Part shown: positions 9,560-17,967 of the stretch, in pieces
How the letters are laid out: every line of letters starts with the position of its first letter
Numbering within the stretch: the stretch's first letter is position 1
Assembly (NCBI RefSeq): GCF_001307035.1
Contig: NZ_LKIU01000005.1
Location: 1,102,300 to 1,166,299, forward strand
DNA: 64,000 bases
Source of the DNA: Arthrobacter sp. Edens01
GTDB lineage: Bacteria; Actinomycetota; Actinomycetes; Actinomycetales; Micrococcaceae
Direction: 5' to 3'
Made by a program: the position numbers and the translations under genes
Notes under the pieces: model-generated
The model's input: the letters and a program-made list of their open reading frames with translations, nothing else
Told to the model about the DNA's origin: nothing
Databases searched by the model: none

Positions 9560-10102
9560 GTGAGAGTGACGCTACGACCCTGGCGGCCGGACGATGCTGC
9601 CTCCCTGCTTGCGGCTGTTCAGGCGACTCCTGATCTGGATACCCAGATGAATCGCTCAGCCGTTCATGGACTGGAGGCTGCAGAGGAATATATCCACTCG
9701 GCGCTGGCTTGGGACCCCGACGCCGGAACGTGCAGCTTCGCCATCGATGTTGATGGACGGGCAGCCGGAAATGCTGGGCTCAGCCACATGGATTACCGGC
9801 ACCGCACTGCCTGGCTTTCATACTGGATTGCCAGTGACAGCCGAGGACTTGGACTCGCCGGCAGGGCTGCTGCGGGTGCGGCTGGCTGGGCGATCCAAGA
9901 GCTCAACCTGTTCCGGATTGAGCTGGGGCACAGGGTGAACAACCCGGCGTCCTGTGCCGTGGCAAAGCGTGCTGGTTTCCTGCCGGAGGGGATAGAGCGG
10001 TCAAAGCTGGAGTACGGAGGCTTGCGCTTCGATGTGGAAACACATGCGCGGCTCGCAACTGATCCTGTTCCAGCACTGGATCTTCCGACCACCAAACTGT
10101 AG
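9560..10102 (+). CDS. GNAT-family N-acetyltransferase (RimJ/RimL type)
   Basis: A 180-aa acetyltransferase of the RimJ/RimL/MbtK-like branch: LRPWRPDDAASL at the N-terminus, FAIDVDGRAAGNAGL, then the acetyl-CoA segment SDSRGLGLAGRAAAG and the typical RIELGHRVNNPASCAVAKRA with KRAGFLPEGIER at the end. Members acetylate N-termini of ribosomal proteins or small molecules; which applies here is unknown. The GTG at 9560 (or the in-frame GTG at 9566) is the start; no ribosome-binding site is seen and a -10 box sits 6 nt upstream. It is flanked on both sides by dispersed repeats, which suggests mobility of this block. Confidence 0.82.
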   Translation: MRVTLRPWRPDDAASLLAAVQATPDLDTQMNRSAVHGLEAAEEYIHSALAWDPDAGTCSFAIDVDGRAAGNAGLSHMDYRHRTAWLSYWIASDSRGLGLAGRAAAGAAGWAIQELNLFRIELGHRVNNPASCAVAKRAGFLPEGIERSKLEYGGLRFDVETHARLATDPVPALDLPTTKL

Positions 10103-10161
10103 AACTTTCCTGCAACGGAGGTGCCGTCTGGTCCGACGGCTTGCCGCAAAAGGAGTTCGTC

Positions 10162-10704
10162 ATGGCGAAGGTGCTGGTACATGCGACGGTGACGCTGGAT
10201 GGTTATATGGCAGATCCGGAAGGCGGCGTCGACTGGATGTTCGACGTCGATGCGACCGGCGAAGACACGGAACTGGTGAACCGGATCGTCGGTGAGATCG
10301 GCGCCGTCGTCGGTGGTGCGAACCGGGCCAGGACGGTCGAGGACGGTGAGGAACCTTATGGTGGCCTGCAGGGGGTCCCTGTTTACCTGATGACGCACGA
10401 GGCGCAGGAACCCCTGGTGAAGGATGGGGTGACATACACCTTCGTCGTCGATGACATCGTTGCGGCCGTTGAAGCAGCCAAAACCGACGCCGGAGACAAG
10501 GCAGTCAGTCTCCTCGGCGGAAGGATCTCCCGGCAATGCCTGCAACGGGGGCTGGTGGACGAAATCCAGCTGCATGTGCTGCCGATACTGCTTGGTTCCG
10601 GCATTTCGCTGTTCGAGGGGCTGAACCAGAGGGTGAACCTGGAACTGGTTGAGAACGCGGCGTTCGGCAACGGGGTGCATCTGCGGTACCGGGTTCTTCG
10701 GTAG
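10162..10704 (+). CDS. Dihydrofolate reductase-like / RibD C-terminal domain protein
   Basis: A 180-aa single-domain protein of the RibD-C/DHFR superfamily, NAD(P)H-dependent reductases: MAKVLVHATVTLDGYMADPEGGVDWMF at the start carries the conserved SxDGY-like strand (here TLDGY), IGAVVGGANRA, PVYLMTH, then VSLLGGRISRQCLQRGLVDEIQLH with the LLGGG-type cofactor loop, and PILLGSGISLF. The ATG at 10162 is chosen because AAAAGGAG ends 6 nt before it; an upstream ATG at 10141 has no such site. True folate function is unlikely, since this branch is mostly of unknown substrate. Confidence 0.82.
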   Translation: MAKVLVHATVTLDGYMADPEGGVDWMFDVDATGEDTELVNRIVGEIGAVVGGANRARTVEDGEEPYGGLQGVPVYLMTHEAQEPLVKDGVTYTFVVDDIVAAVEAAKTDAGDKAVSLLGGRISRQCLQRGLVDEIQLHVLPILLGSGISLFEGLNQRVNLELVENAAFGNGVHLRYRVLR

Positions 10705-10760
10705 ATTCTGTCTGCTGTTCCCGCCCGCTACCCGACGGCCAGCCCGCCTCGCCGTGGCCC

Positions 10761-10836
10761 GCCGGGCGAGCCGGAACGGCGGCAACGAAACTCCTTCGCT
10801 CGCAAAGCTCGCTTTGGAGTATTAAAGCCGCCTAAC
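10761..10836 (+). repeat. Dispersed intergenic repeat, copy 2
   Basis: Same outer blocks as copy 1. The centre here, CTTCGCTCGCAAAGCTCGC, can fold on itself with the flanking CTCC/GGAG. Confidence 0.75.
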
Positions 10837-10995
10837 CCTGCCCGTCCTGTGGTCCTTTGTTTGTCCCGCTGGAATCGGGGCCCGTGCTTCCCACTGGTTG
10901 TGACGGGTGGTGGCTGGTGGGGTCACATCGGCCACAGGAGTAACGGAAGCTGGGAATGCTGGGCCGGGCGGGGCCAGGCGGGCCGGCGGGCAGCC

Positions 10996-11026
10996 GCCGG
11001 GCGAGCCGGAACGGCGGCAACGAAAC
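10996..11026 (+). repeat. Dispersed intergenic repeat, copy 3 (partial)
   Basis: Only the left block is kept: GCCGGGCGAG followed by CCGGAACGGCGGCAACGAAAC, identical to copy 2 over this length; the right half is lost. Confidence 0.7.
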
Positions 11027-11126
11027 GCCGACGGCAGGGGAATGCTGGCTGGCGGGAGATGCCCCGGATCGAAGATTGGCCGCCGCAGCGGGCGCACACG
11101 CGGCGGCTACCGGCCGTGGGCTGGGC

Positions 11127-11249
11127 TTAGCCGTAGCACAGATTCGGAGCCCAGATCAGGACACTAAGGATTGCCAGCGGGATGGCGGCAAGTGCCGAAA
11201 GGACACCAATCAGTTCTAGATTCTCACGGTTTCTCACTACGTCCCCCAT
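11127..11249 (-). CDS. Possible 40-aa single-span membrane protein
   Basis: A short frame, ATG to TAA, coding 40 aa: a charged head (MGDVVRNRENLEL) followed by one hydrophobic helix (about residues 14-33) and a short tail. The shape is that of a genuine small membrane protein, and it fills a gap otherwise without genes. Against it: no clear ribosome-binding site, only a poor -10-like TAGCAC 6 nt upstream, and no recognised family. It lies upstream of gatD only in position (gatD ends at 11289 and is read from further right), so it would be downstream of the murT-gatD pair. Confidence 0.3.
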   Translation of the reverse strand: MGDVVRNRENLELIGVLSALAAIPLAILSVLIWAPNLCYG

Positions 11250-11288
11250 AGGTTGGTGCTAAAACGGCAGCGTCAACGGCGCAGAAAA

Positions 11289-12029
11289 CTACCGGGGACG
11301 GTTGGCGGCGTGGGAACGGGCCAGCTCGGAAAGGCGGGCAAGCTCGGCCAGGTCCGCATCGGCAACAGGTACCGGCTCGTACGAACCGTAGCGCCGGGTA
11401 ACAGCCTGTTCGATCAGGAAGTCCGCAATGGCCGGGTTCTTGGGGAGCAGCGAACCGTGCAGGTAGCTGGCCACCACGTTCTTGTACCGGGCACCTTCGG
11501 TGTCGTCCTTGGAGTTGTTGCCCTCGCCCTTGCGGACCCGTGCCAGCGGGTTCGCGTCCGGACCGAGGAAGGTCTGGCCGCTGTGGTTCTCGTAGCCATG
11601 GATCTCGCCGAACTCTTCGCTCACGGAGAGGACATTGCCGATCAGGCGCTCCGGTCCGCCGTGGGTTTCGATGTCCAGCACGCCGATCCCGGGAATGAGG
11701 ACGCCGTCGTGCGTTTTGAAGAACCGGCCAAAGAGCTGGTAGAGACCGCAGATCACCAGCATGGGGAGGCCGTCGTCCGCCATGGCCCGCAGCGAAGGTG
11801 CCAGGGCCTGCAGATCCTGCTGGATCACCACCTGTCCGCTGTCCTGGCCGCCGCCGCCCACAATGAGGTCAGCATCGGAGGGGAACCCGTCGCCAGGGTT
11901 GTACTCGGTGACTACCGGGTTGTAGCCCTGCCACTTCAGGCGCTGCTTCAGGACCAGGACGTTGCCCCAGTCCCCGTAGATGTTCATGTCCCGCGGATAG
12001 AGCTGAACAATGTGGATGTCGCGGCTCAT
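11289..12029 (-). CDS. gatD: Lipid II isoglutaminyl synthase, glutamine amidotransferase subunit
   Basis: GatD (246 aa) frees ammonia from glutamine for MurT, which amidates the alpha-carboxylate of D-Glu in lipid II. It has the CobB/CobQ-type class I amidotransferase fold: C94 in LVICGLYQLF is the nucleophile and H191 in YLHGSLLPKNP the base, at the same positions as in the characterised staphylococcal enzyme (C94/H189 from memory). The gene overlaps the end of murT by 4 bp, so the two subunits are translationally coupled. Confidence 0.93.
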   Translation of the reverse strand: MSRDIHIVQLYPRDMNIYGDWGNVLVLKQRLKWQGYNPVVTEYNPGDGFPSDADLIVGGGGQDSGQVVIQQDLQALAPSLRAMADDGLPMLVICGLYQLFGRFFKTHDGVLIPGIGVLDIETHGGPERLIGNVLSVSEEFGEIHGYENHSGQTFLGPDANPLARVRKGEGNNSKDDTEGARYKNVVASYLHGSLLPKNPAIADFLIEQAVTRRYGSYEPVPVADADLAELARLSELARSHAANRPR

Positions 12030-13294
12030 GAGACCACCTCAACCTTCGTGATCTTGGAGAGTTCCCGGCGGACGGCAAGCATGGCCGTGTAGGTGCAGAA
12101 AATGCGCATGGGCTGTGTGCCGGCACCGGAAATGAACTTGGCCAGTGCGTCCGGAATATCAGGAACCACCTCACGCACGGGAACGTCGTCGTACCGCAGG
12201 CGCAGCGCCATGTCGTAGGCGCGAACCCCGGTAACCATGTCCACGCCTCCGGAAAGCGTTTCAAAGTCCACGTCCCACAGCCAGGACATGTCCCGGCCGT
12301 CTGCGTAGTTGTCGTTGATGGCGATCATGGTCGCATAGCCGTGTGCGGCGAAAGACTTCAGTCCCAGCCGGAAGCCGGAGGGGTTCTTCACCAGAACCAG
12401 TTCCAGCGGCGCACCGTTCACGGTCAGGGACTCGCCGCGCCCAAAAGCGGGCTCCACATTCGCCAGGGACTCGAACAGTTTGGTGCGGTCTGCCCTGGTT
12501 CCCAGGATCTGCCGGGCAAATGTCAGGGCCGCGGCGGCGTTGAACACGTTGTAGACGCCGCGCAGCTTCAGGCCGGTGGTGGTGGGGGAACCGTCGACGA
12601 GGAAATCAGCCTCCGTTTCAGCGACCCGGGTCAGTACGACGTCGGCGGGCTGGGCAGCAGCGATTGCCTCGGAACGGGAGCCGCGCATCTCGTCATCGTT
12701 CGGGAACGTGCTGCGCAGGGACGCATCGAGTCCGAAGTAGGTAACTTTCTGGCTGGAAAGGGAATCGGCAATGGACGCGACGCGGGGGTCCTCGCGGTTC
12801 AGGACGACGGTGTCCGTGGTGGCCTGTGCGATTTGTTCCAGCAGCCGGGTGGTCTTGTCGATTTCGCCGAAGCGGTCCAGCTGGTCGCGCAGTACGTTGA
12901 GCAGCAGGGCATAGCGGGGCCGGATCAGTTTCACGAAGTGAACTGCGTGCGCCTCGTCCAGCTCCAGGACCGCGATGTCCGCATCCAGCCGGCCGCGCAG
13001 GTTCACTTCACCGAGCAGGGCGGCAGCCACGCCGCGGGTGAAGTTGCTTCCCGTGCGGTTCGTGAAGACCTTCAGGCCCTGGCCCTCCAGCAGCTCCACC
13101 ACCATCTTGGTGGTGGTTGTCTTGCCGTTGGTTCCAGAGACGACGGCGACGCCGAGGGGCAGTGTTGAGAGCGTCCGGCGGATAAAATCAGGATCAATTT
13201 TCTCCACAACCAGGCCGGGGAGGGCGGACCCTCCGCCGCGCAGCCGTGAGGCGCCGCGGACCAGTTTGCCGACCAGAATGGAGAAGGAACTCAT
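12026..13294 (-). CDS. murT: Lipid II isoglutaminyl synthase, Mur ligase-like subunit
   Basis: MurT (422 aa) activates lipid II D-Glu with ATP and joins it to ammonia from GatD. A Mur-ligase central domain starts with the P-loop SGTNGKTTTTKM (about residues 53-64), followed by the FTNRTGSNFTRG and VLELDEAH elements; the C-terminal DUF1727 domain follows LKLRGVYNVFNAAAA and contains INDNYADGRDMSWLWDVDFE. The zinc-binding four-cysteine ribbon described in the staphylococcal protein is absent: the only cysteine is near the C-terminus. The -10-like TATATT lies 8 nt before the ATG. Divergent from pdxT across 66 bp. Confidence 0.93.
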   Translation of the reverse strand: MSSFSILVGKLVRGASRLRGGGSALPGLVVEKIDPDFIRRTLSTLPLGVAVVSGTNGKTTTTKMVVELLEGQGLKVFTNRTGSNFTRGVAAALLGEVNLRGRLDADIAVLELDEAHAVHFVKLIRPRYALLLNVLRDQLDRFGEIDKTTRLLEQIAQATTDTVVLNREDPRVASIADSLSSQKVTYFGLDASLRSTFPNDDEMRGSRSEAIAAAQPADVVLTRVAETEADFLVDGSPTTTGLKLRGVYNVFNAAAALTFARQILGTRADRTKLFESLANVEPAFGRGESLTVNGAPLELVLVKNPSGFRLGLKSFAAHGYATMIAINDNYADGRDMSWLWDVDFETLSGGVDMVTGVRAYDMALRLRYDDVPVREVVPDIPDALAKFISGAGTQPMRIFCTYTAMLAVRRELSKITKVEVVS

Positions 13295-13348
13295 GGATAC
13301 CGAATATATCCCACCGTCACGGACCGGACCGGGAGGCTCCCGGCAACC

Positions 13349-13354
13349 TAGACT
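13349..13354 (+). promoter_or_regulatory. Candidate -10 box, leaderless pdxT mRNA
   Basis: TAGACT ends 6 nt before the ATG of pdxT at 13361, with no ribosome-binding site between them. Confidence 0.5.
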
Positions 13355-13360
13355 GATCCA

Positions 13361-14068
13361 ATGAGCGAAATCACGCTGCAGGACGCCGCATCACCGCTGG
13401 TGGGAGTCCTTGCACTGCAGGGCGGCGTCCGCGAGCATGTGCAGGCGCTGGAAGCGGCCGGCGCGCGCACGGTGCTGGTCCGGCGGGCTTCCGAGCTGGA
13501 TGCCCTGGACGGGCTGGTCCTCCCTGGCGGGGAATCCACCACCATCGATAGGCTGATGCGGCTCTACGGCATTGCCGATCCGCTGCGCGCAAAGATTGCC
13601 GCCGGGTTCCCTGTCTATGGCTCCTGCGCCGGCATGATTCTGCTGGCAGACCGGATTACGGATCCCGCACTGGATTCCGCAGGCGAGCCGCAGCAGACCC
13701 TGGGCGGCCTGGATATCCTGGTGCGCCGCAACGCCTTTGGGCGGCAGCGGGATTCCTTTGAGACGAGCCTGGATTTCGGCGGACTGCAGGAACTTCCCTC
13801 GCAGGAACCGGGGCTGAAGGCCGCACCGGTGCACGCAGTTTTTATCCGCGCGCCCTGGGTGGAGAAGGTAGGCTCCACCGTGCAGGTCCTGGCGAAGGTC
13901 CTCCCGGCCACACCGGAGGAAGACGCCGACGACGGCGGGCGGGAATCAGTCGCTAGAATTGTGGCAGTGCGTTCGGGAAAACTGCTGGCCACCTCGTTCC
14001 ATCCGGAAGTAACGGGGGAGCGCCGCATCCACGAACTATTTATCCAGATGATCAGAGGAGACGCGTAA
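13361..14068 (+). CDS. pdxT: Pyridoxal 5'-phosphate synthase, glutaminase subunit
   Basis: PdxT (235 aa) hydrolyses glutamine and channels ammonia to PdxS. Class I glutaminase with [13 protein letters not shown] at the start, LPGGEST, the nucleophile C89 in YGSCAGMI, and the H214/E216 pair in TSFHPEV. It is slightly longer than the usual 190-200 aa because of an insertion around residues 180-195 ([15 protein letters not shown]). It is separated from pdxS by 8.3 kb and directly precedes yebC, 3 bp away, so it is probably co-transcribed with yebC-ruvC. Confidence 0.96.
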   Translation: MSEITLQDAASPLVGVLALQGGVREHVQALEAAGARTVLVRRASELDALDGLVLPGGESTTIDRLMRLYGIADPLRAKIAAGFPVYGSCAGMILLADRITDPALDSAGEPQQTLGGLDILVRRNAFGRQRDSFETSLDFGGLQELPSQEPGLKAAPVHAVFIRAPWVEKVGSTVQVLAKVLPATPEEDADDGGRESVARIVAVRSGKLLATSFHPEVTGERRIHELFIQMIRGDA

Positions 14069-14071
14069 AGC

Positions 14072-14827
14072 ATGTCGGGCCACTCGAAATGGGCAACTAC
14101 CAAGCACAAAAAGGCCGTAATTGATGCCAAGCGTGCCAAATCCTTTGCCAAGCTGATCAAGAACATTGAAGTTGCAGCGCGTGCCGGCGGTGCGGACATG
14201 GCCGGCAACCCCGGCCTTGAACTCGCTGTTCAGAAGGCAAAAAAGACTTCTGTTCCCATCGACAACATCAACCGCGCCGTCAAGCGCGGTGCCGGCCTGC
14301 TCGGCGAAGCCGTCGACTACCAGACGATCATGTACGAAGGCTACGGACCCCAGGGCACGGCCCTGCTGATCGAGTGCCTCACGGACAATAAGAACCGTGC
14401 CGCCTCAGAGGTCCGTCTGGCCGTCACCCGCAACGGCGGGAACATGGGCGACCCCGGGTCGGTTGCCTACATGTTCACCCGCAAGGGCGTTGTAACGCTT
14501 CCGAAGAAGGATCTCACCGAAGACGATCTGCTGATGGCAGTGCTCGACGCCGGCGCCGACGAGGTCAAGGAAGCAGGCGAGAACTTCGAGATCATTTCCG
14601 AAGCCGCTGACCTGCGGGCAGTTGTTGCTGCACTTGAGGAAGCCGGAATCGAATACGACACCGACGAAGCAGAGTTCCTGCCCTCCATGCACGTGGAGCT
14701 CGACGCCGACAACGCACGGAAATTCATGAAGCTGGTCGACGCGGTGGAAGACCTGGACGACGTCCAGAACGTCTACTCCAACGCTGACATCTCCGCGGAC
14801 GTCCTCGCGCAGCTCGAAGAAGACTGA
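14072..14827 (+). CDS. yebC: YebC/PmpR-type transcription or translation regulator
   Basis: TACO1/YebC family protein of 251 aa, normal length. The N-terminus [20 protein letters not shown] is the family signature, followed by [19 protein letters not shown] and the acidic [10 protein letters not shown] region. Members act as DNA-binding regulators or help ribosomes through proline stretches; which role dominates in actinobacteria is not settled. It sits between pdxT and ruvC, 7 bp before ruvC, the usual place of yebC in bacteria. Confidence 0.96.
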   Translation: MSGHSKWATTKHKKAVIDAKRAKSFAKLIKNIEVAARAGGADMAGNPGLELAVQKAKKTSVPIDNINRAVKRGAGLLGEAVDYQTIMYEGYGPQGTALLIECLTDNKNRAASEVRLAVTRNGGNMGDPGSVAYMFTRKGVVTLPKKDLTEDDLLMAVLDAGADEVKEAGENFEIISEAADLRAVVAALEEAGIEYDTDEAEFLPSMHVELDADNARKFMKLVDAVEDLDDVQNVYSNADISADVLAQLEED

Positions 14828-14834
14828 GCACCGC

Positions 14835-15443
14835 GTGCCTCTCCGGGTCCTGGGGGTTGACCCGGGACTGACCCGCTGCGGACTGGGCGTAGTCGACGTC
14901 GAAGGCAACCGCCGCGCCACAATGGTGGCCGTGGGGGTTGCCGGAACTGTAGCCGGCACAGCCCTGGACGCGCGGCTTCTGGCTATTTCAGAGGCGATCG
15001 AGCTCTGGCTGGATACGCACTCTCCGGACGTCCTTGCCGTGGAGCGCGTATTCAGCCAGCTCAATGTCAGCACCGTCATGGGCACAGCCCAGGCCTCCGG
15101 CGTGGTCATCGCCGCTGCGGCGCGCCGGGGGATTCCGGTGGCCCTGCATACGCCCACGGAGGTCAAGGCCGCCGTCACCGGCTCAGGGTCAGCCAACAAG
15201 GAAGCGGTGGGCCGGATGGTCACCAAGATCCTGCGGCTGACCGAAATGCCGCGTCCAGCCGACGCCGCCGATGCCCTTGCACTGGCCATCGCCCATGCCT
15301 GGCGGCGCGGTGCGGTGGGGCCCGGACAGGCGGCGACCCAGGGGTCGGCGTCCTCCGGCGGCGGACCAGCCGCCTCGGGGCTGACCGCGGCGCAGCGCCT
15401 GTGGGCGGAAGCGGAAGCGAAAGCGAAACGCGCGCGCCGCTAA
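14835..15443 (+). CDS. ruvC: Crossover junction endodeoxyribonuclease RuvC
   Basis: Holliday-junction resolvase, a dimeric RNase H-fold nuclease. The acidic residues are in place: D in [11 protein letters not shown] (about residue 7), E in [10 protein letters not shown], and the [14 protein letters not shown] block with the last aspartates. The core ends near residue 155; about 45 further residues are Gly/Ala/Ser-rich and end in a basic [10 protein letters not shown] tail, a low-complexity extension. GTG start at 14835, directly after yebC. It works with the RuvAB branch-migration complex encoded next. Confidence 0.95.
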   Translation: MPLRVLGVDPGLTRCGLGVVDVEGNRRATMVAVGVAGTVAGTALDARLLAISEAIELWLDTHSPDVLAVERVFSQLNVSTVMGTAQASGVVIAAAARRGIPVALHTPTEVKAAVTGSGSANKEAVGRMVTKILRLTEMPRPADAADALALAIAHAWRRGAVGPGQAATQGSASSGGGPAASGLTAAQRLWAEAEAKAKRARR

Positions 15444-15478
15444 GTTCCGGCAAACCGGGGCCGGGACAGTAGGCTGTT

Positions 15479-15492
15479 CGTAGATATGTTCT
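15479..15492. promoter_or_regulatory. Candidate LexA (SOS) operator upstream of ruvA
   Basis: CGTAGATATGTTCT matches the Gram-positive/actinobacterial SOS box CGAACATATGTTCG at 11 of 14 positions. A -10-like TAGGCT at 15470-15475 would start transcription near 15482, inside the box, which is where a repressor would act. Read by eye only; the left half-site is weak. Confidence 0.4.
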
Positions 15493-15526
15493 ATTTCGTT
15501 CCCGGATCAAAGCACGGAGTTTCCCC

Positions 15527-16156
15527 ATGATCGCCTCCCTACGCGGCGTCGTAACCTACGTCGGCACTGCCTCCGCCGTCATTGACGTCAACGGCATCGG
15601 CATGGCCGTGCAGGCAACTCCGCAGACGCTGATGTCCCTGCGGACCGGAGCCGAAGCCCTGCTGCACACGGCACTCATCGTCCGCGAGGATTCAATGACA
15701 CTCTTCGGGTTCTCCGAGCCGGGGGAGCGAGAAGTGTTTGAGACGCTGCTGGGCGTCAGCGGTGTCGGCCCGCGCATCGCCCTGGCCGTCCTCGCGGTAC
15801 ATACGCCGGAAGCTGTCCGGATCGCAGCGTCCACCGGTGATGACAAGGCGTTCAGCAAGGTTCCCGGAATCGGCCCCAAGGGTGCACGGAGGATCGTGCT
15901 GGAGCTGGCGGACAAGCTGGTGCCGCTGGGCACTGAGGAGGCCCCGGCGGCAGCGCCCGCCTGGAACGACCAGGTCCTCTCCGCGATGACCGGGCTCGGC
16001 TGGTCGGAGAAGGACGCAGCCGCTGCCATTGAAGCCACGGCCGCTGAGCATCCCGAAGCAGCAGCTGCGGGCAGCGTAGCTGAAATCCTGCGCCTGACCC
16101 TCCGCCGCCTGGGCCAGGACGGCGCCCGCGCCCGGTCCCCGCAGCGGGCAGGCTAA
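15527..16156 (+). CDS. ruvA: Holliday junction DNA helicase subunit RuvA
   Basis: RuvA (209 aa) is the tetrameric junction-binding platform for RuvB. N-terminal OB fold ([13 protein letters not shown]), the acidic-pin region, two helix-hairpin-helix motifs ([12 protein letters not shown] and [15 protein letters not shown]) and a C-terminal RuvB-binding domain ending in [12 protein letters not shown]. An 83-bp gap separates it from ruvC and holds a possible SOS operator and its own -10 box, so ruvAB may have a promoter of its own. The RuvB start codon follows the RuvA stop after 1 bp. Confidence 0.96.
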   Translation: MIASLRGVVTYVGTASAVIDVNGIGMAVQATPQTLMSLRTGAEALLHTALIVREDSMTLFGFSEPGEREVFETLLGVSGVGPRIALAVLAVHTPEAVRIAASTGDDKAFSKVPGIGPKGARRIVLELADKLVPLGTEEAPAAAPAWNDQVLSAMTGLGWSEKDAAAAIEATAAEHPEAAAAGSVAEILRLTLRRLGQDGARARSPQRAG

Positions 16157-16157
16157 C

Positions 16158-17237
16158 GTGTCTTCCCCCGAATCGCTGACAGCGCCTGCACCGGATCCGG
16201 ACGACAAGGCCATTGAAGCCGCCCTGCGGCCGAAGAACCTCGACGACTTCGTTGGCCAGAAACGGGTCCGCGAACAGCTGTCCCTCGTCCTTGAAGCTTC
16301 CCGCCTGCGCGGCCGCAGCGCAGACCACGTGCTGCTCTCCGGCCCTCCCGGCTTGGGCAAGACCACGCTGTCCATGATCATCGCCGCCGAAATGAACGCC
16401 CCGCTGCGCATCAGCTCCGGCCCGGCGATCCAGCACGCCGGGGACCTGGCAGCCATCCTCTCCTCCCTCACGGAGGGCGAAGTGCTCTTCCTGGACGAAA
16501 TCCACCGGATGTCCCGGCCCGCCGAGGAAATGCTCTACATGGCCATGGAGGACTTCCGGGTGGACATTGTGGTGGGCAAGGGCGCCGGCGCCACCGCCAT
16601 TCCGCTGGACCTTCCGCCCTTCACCCTCGTGGGTGCCACCACCCGCGCCGGGCTGCTCCCGGGACCGCTCCGTGACCGGTTCGGCTTCACCGGGCACCTG
16701 GAGTTCTACTCCACCGCCGAACTTGAACTGGTGCTCCGCCGCTCCGCCATGCTCATGGACATGAAGGTCAATTCCGCGGGCTTCGCAGAGGTGGCCGGAC
16801 GCTCCCGCGGCACTCCCCGTATTGCAAACCGCCTGCTGCGGCGGGTCCGGGACTGGGCGCTGGTCCACGGAATCGACCAGATCGACGCCCGCTCCGCCGG
16901 GGCCGCCCTGGATATGTATGAGGTGGACGAGCGGGGACTTGACCGGCTGGACCGCGCCGTCCTGCACGCCCTGGTGACCAAGTTCGGCGGCGGACCGGTT
17001 GGGCTTTCCACCCTGGCCATCGCCGTCGGCGAAGAGCCCGAAACCGTGGAAACCGTTGCCGAGCCCTATCTGGTCCGTGAAGGACTGCTCGGCCGTACCC
17101 CGCGGGGACGGATCGCCACGCGGGCAGCCTGGGAACATCTGGGCCTGCAGATGCCCGACGCCGCGGCGCAGCTTATCCCGGAGGCACTGTTCACCGGCGA
17201 AGCGGCACCCGTGCCGGGGGAGAGCAGCGAATCCTGA
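16158..17237 (+). CDS. ruvB: Holliday junction DNA helicase motor RuvB
   Basis: AAA+ hexameric motor (359 aa) that drives branch migration. Walker [13 protein letters not shown] (about residues 61-72), Walker [10 protein letters not shown], sensor 1 GATTRAG, the PLRDRFGF arginine-finger region, and the C-terminal winged-helix domain with [13 protein letters not shown] start at 16158. A Ser/Pro-rich N-terminal leader of about 20 residues precedes the conserved [13 protein letters not shown]. Translationally coupled to ruvA. Confidence 0.97.
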   Translation: MSSPESLTAPAPDPDDKAIEAALRPKNLDDFVGQKRVREQLSLVLEASRLRGRSADHVLLSGPPGLGKTTLSMIIAAEMNAPLRISSGPAIQHAGDLAAILSSLTEGEVLFLDEIHRMSRPAEEMLYMAMEDFRVDIVVGKGAGATAIPLDLPPFTLVGATTRAGLLPGPLRDRFGFTGHLEFYSTAELELVLRRSAMLMDMKVNSAGFAEVAGRSRGTPRIANRLLRRVRDWALVHGIDQIDARSAGAALDMYEVDERGLDRLDRAVLHALVTKFGGGPVGLSTLAIAVGEEPETVETVAEPYLVREGLLGRTPRGRIATRAAWEHLGLQMPDAAAQLIPEALFTGEAAPVPGESSES

Positions 17238-17406
17238 CCGGTACGGGCCCGGGATGCAATCGCAGGCAGATGACTGCACAATAAACATAGGCGGGAAACT
17301 TAAGCGGCCGTCAGACCGTTTTCCCCTTAGACTGTTTTGACGTCCGCTCCGCCGGTGCGCTGAATCCGGCATACCGATACATACCGCAACAGAAACGGGA
17401 CCCTTC

Positions 17407-17886
17407 GTGTTCTTGAATGTCTTGGCCCAGACGACCACCGATACGGGAGCTCAGGGCGGTTTTTCGTTCTCCAGCCTCCTGCTGCCGATTCTGCTTGGCC
17501 TGTTCATCTTTATGATGTTCCGCAAGCAGAAGAAGACCCAGAAGACCGTCCAGGAGCAGCGCACCCAGATGGTTCCCGGTACCGAGGTCATGACCCAGTT
17601 CGGCCTCTTTGGCACCATCGTTTCCGTGGATCAGGAAGAGAACAAGGCTGTTCTGGAGCTTTCTCCCGGTAACACCGCCACTATCCACCTGCAGGCGCTG
17701 ACCAAGGTTGTTACCACCTCGCCGGAGCCGGCCGAAACCGAGGACGCCGTAGTTCCCGATGACGCTTCCTCCCTCACCGGAGACGTTCCGCGCGACCGTT
17801 CGAACGAGTCCGATGAGACTCCGGTCGATGAGACTCCGGACGAAACGCTCAAGCGCCTCGACCGCGAGAACAAGAAAGACAACTAG
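17407..17886 (+). CDS. yajC: Preprotein translocase subunit YajC
   Basis: Small single-span component of the SecDF-YajC complex, 159 aa. One transmembrane helix (about residues 22-37, LLLPILLGLFIFMMF) is followed by the basic RKQKKTQK and the conserved cytoplasmic domain PGTEVMTQFGLFGTIVSVDQ. The C-terminal 55 residues are acidic and unconserved. Start GTG at 17407. The 169-bp gap after ruvB is enough for a separate promoter. Followed by secD after 81 bp. Confidence 0.93.
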   Translation: MFLNVLAQTTTDTGAQGGFSFSSLLLPILLGLFIFMMFRKQKKTQKTVQEQRTQMVPGTEVMTQFGLFGTIVSVDQEENKAVLELSPGNTATIHLQALTKVVTTSPEPAETEDAVVPDDASSLTGDVPRDRSNESDETPVDETPDETLKRLDRENKKDN

Positions 17887-17967
17887 ACTCTCCGAGGACC
17901 TGCGGGCCGACTGACTCCGCAGATCTGCCGGACTTCTCCGGCGCTCACGCCCTAAAGGAAAACCCTT

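Larger units (their letters stand above)
10705..11126. other. Non-coding, repeat-rich gap
   Basis: Holds copies 2 and 3 of the dispersed repeat and otherwise no gene that can be defended; reading frames here are repeat-derived and Gly/Arg-rich. Confidence 0.65.
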
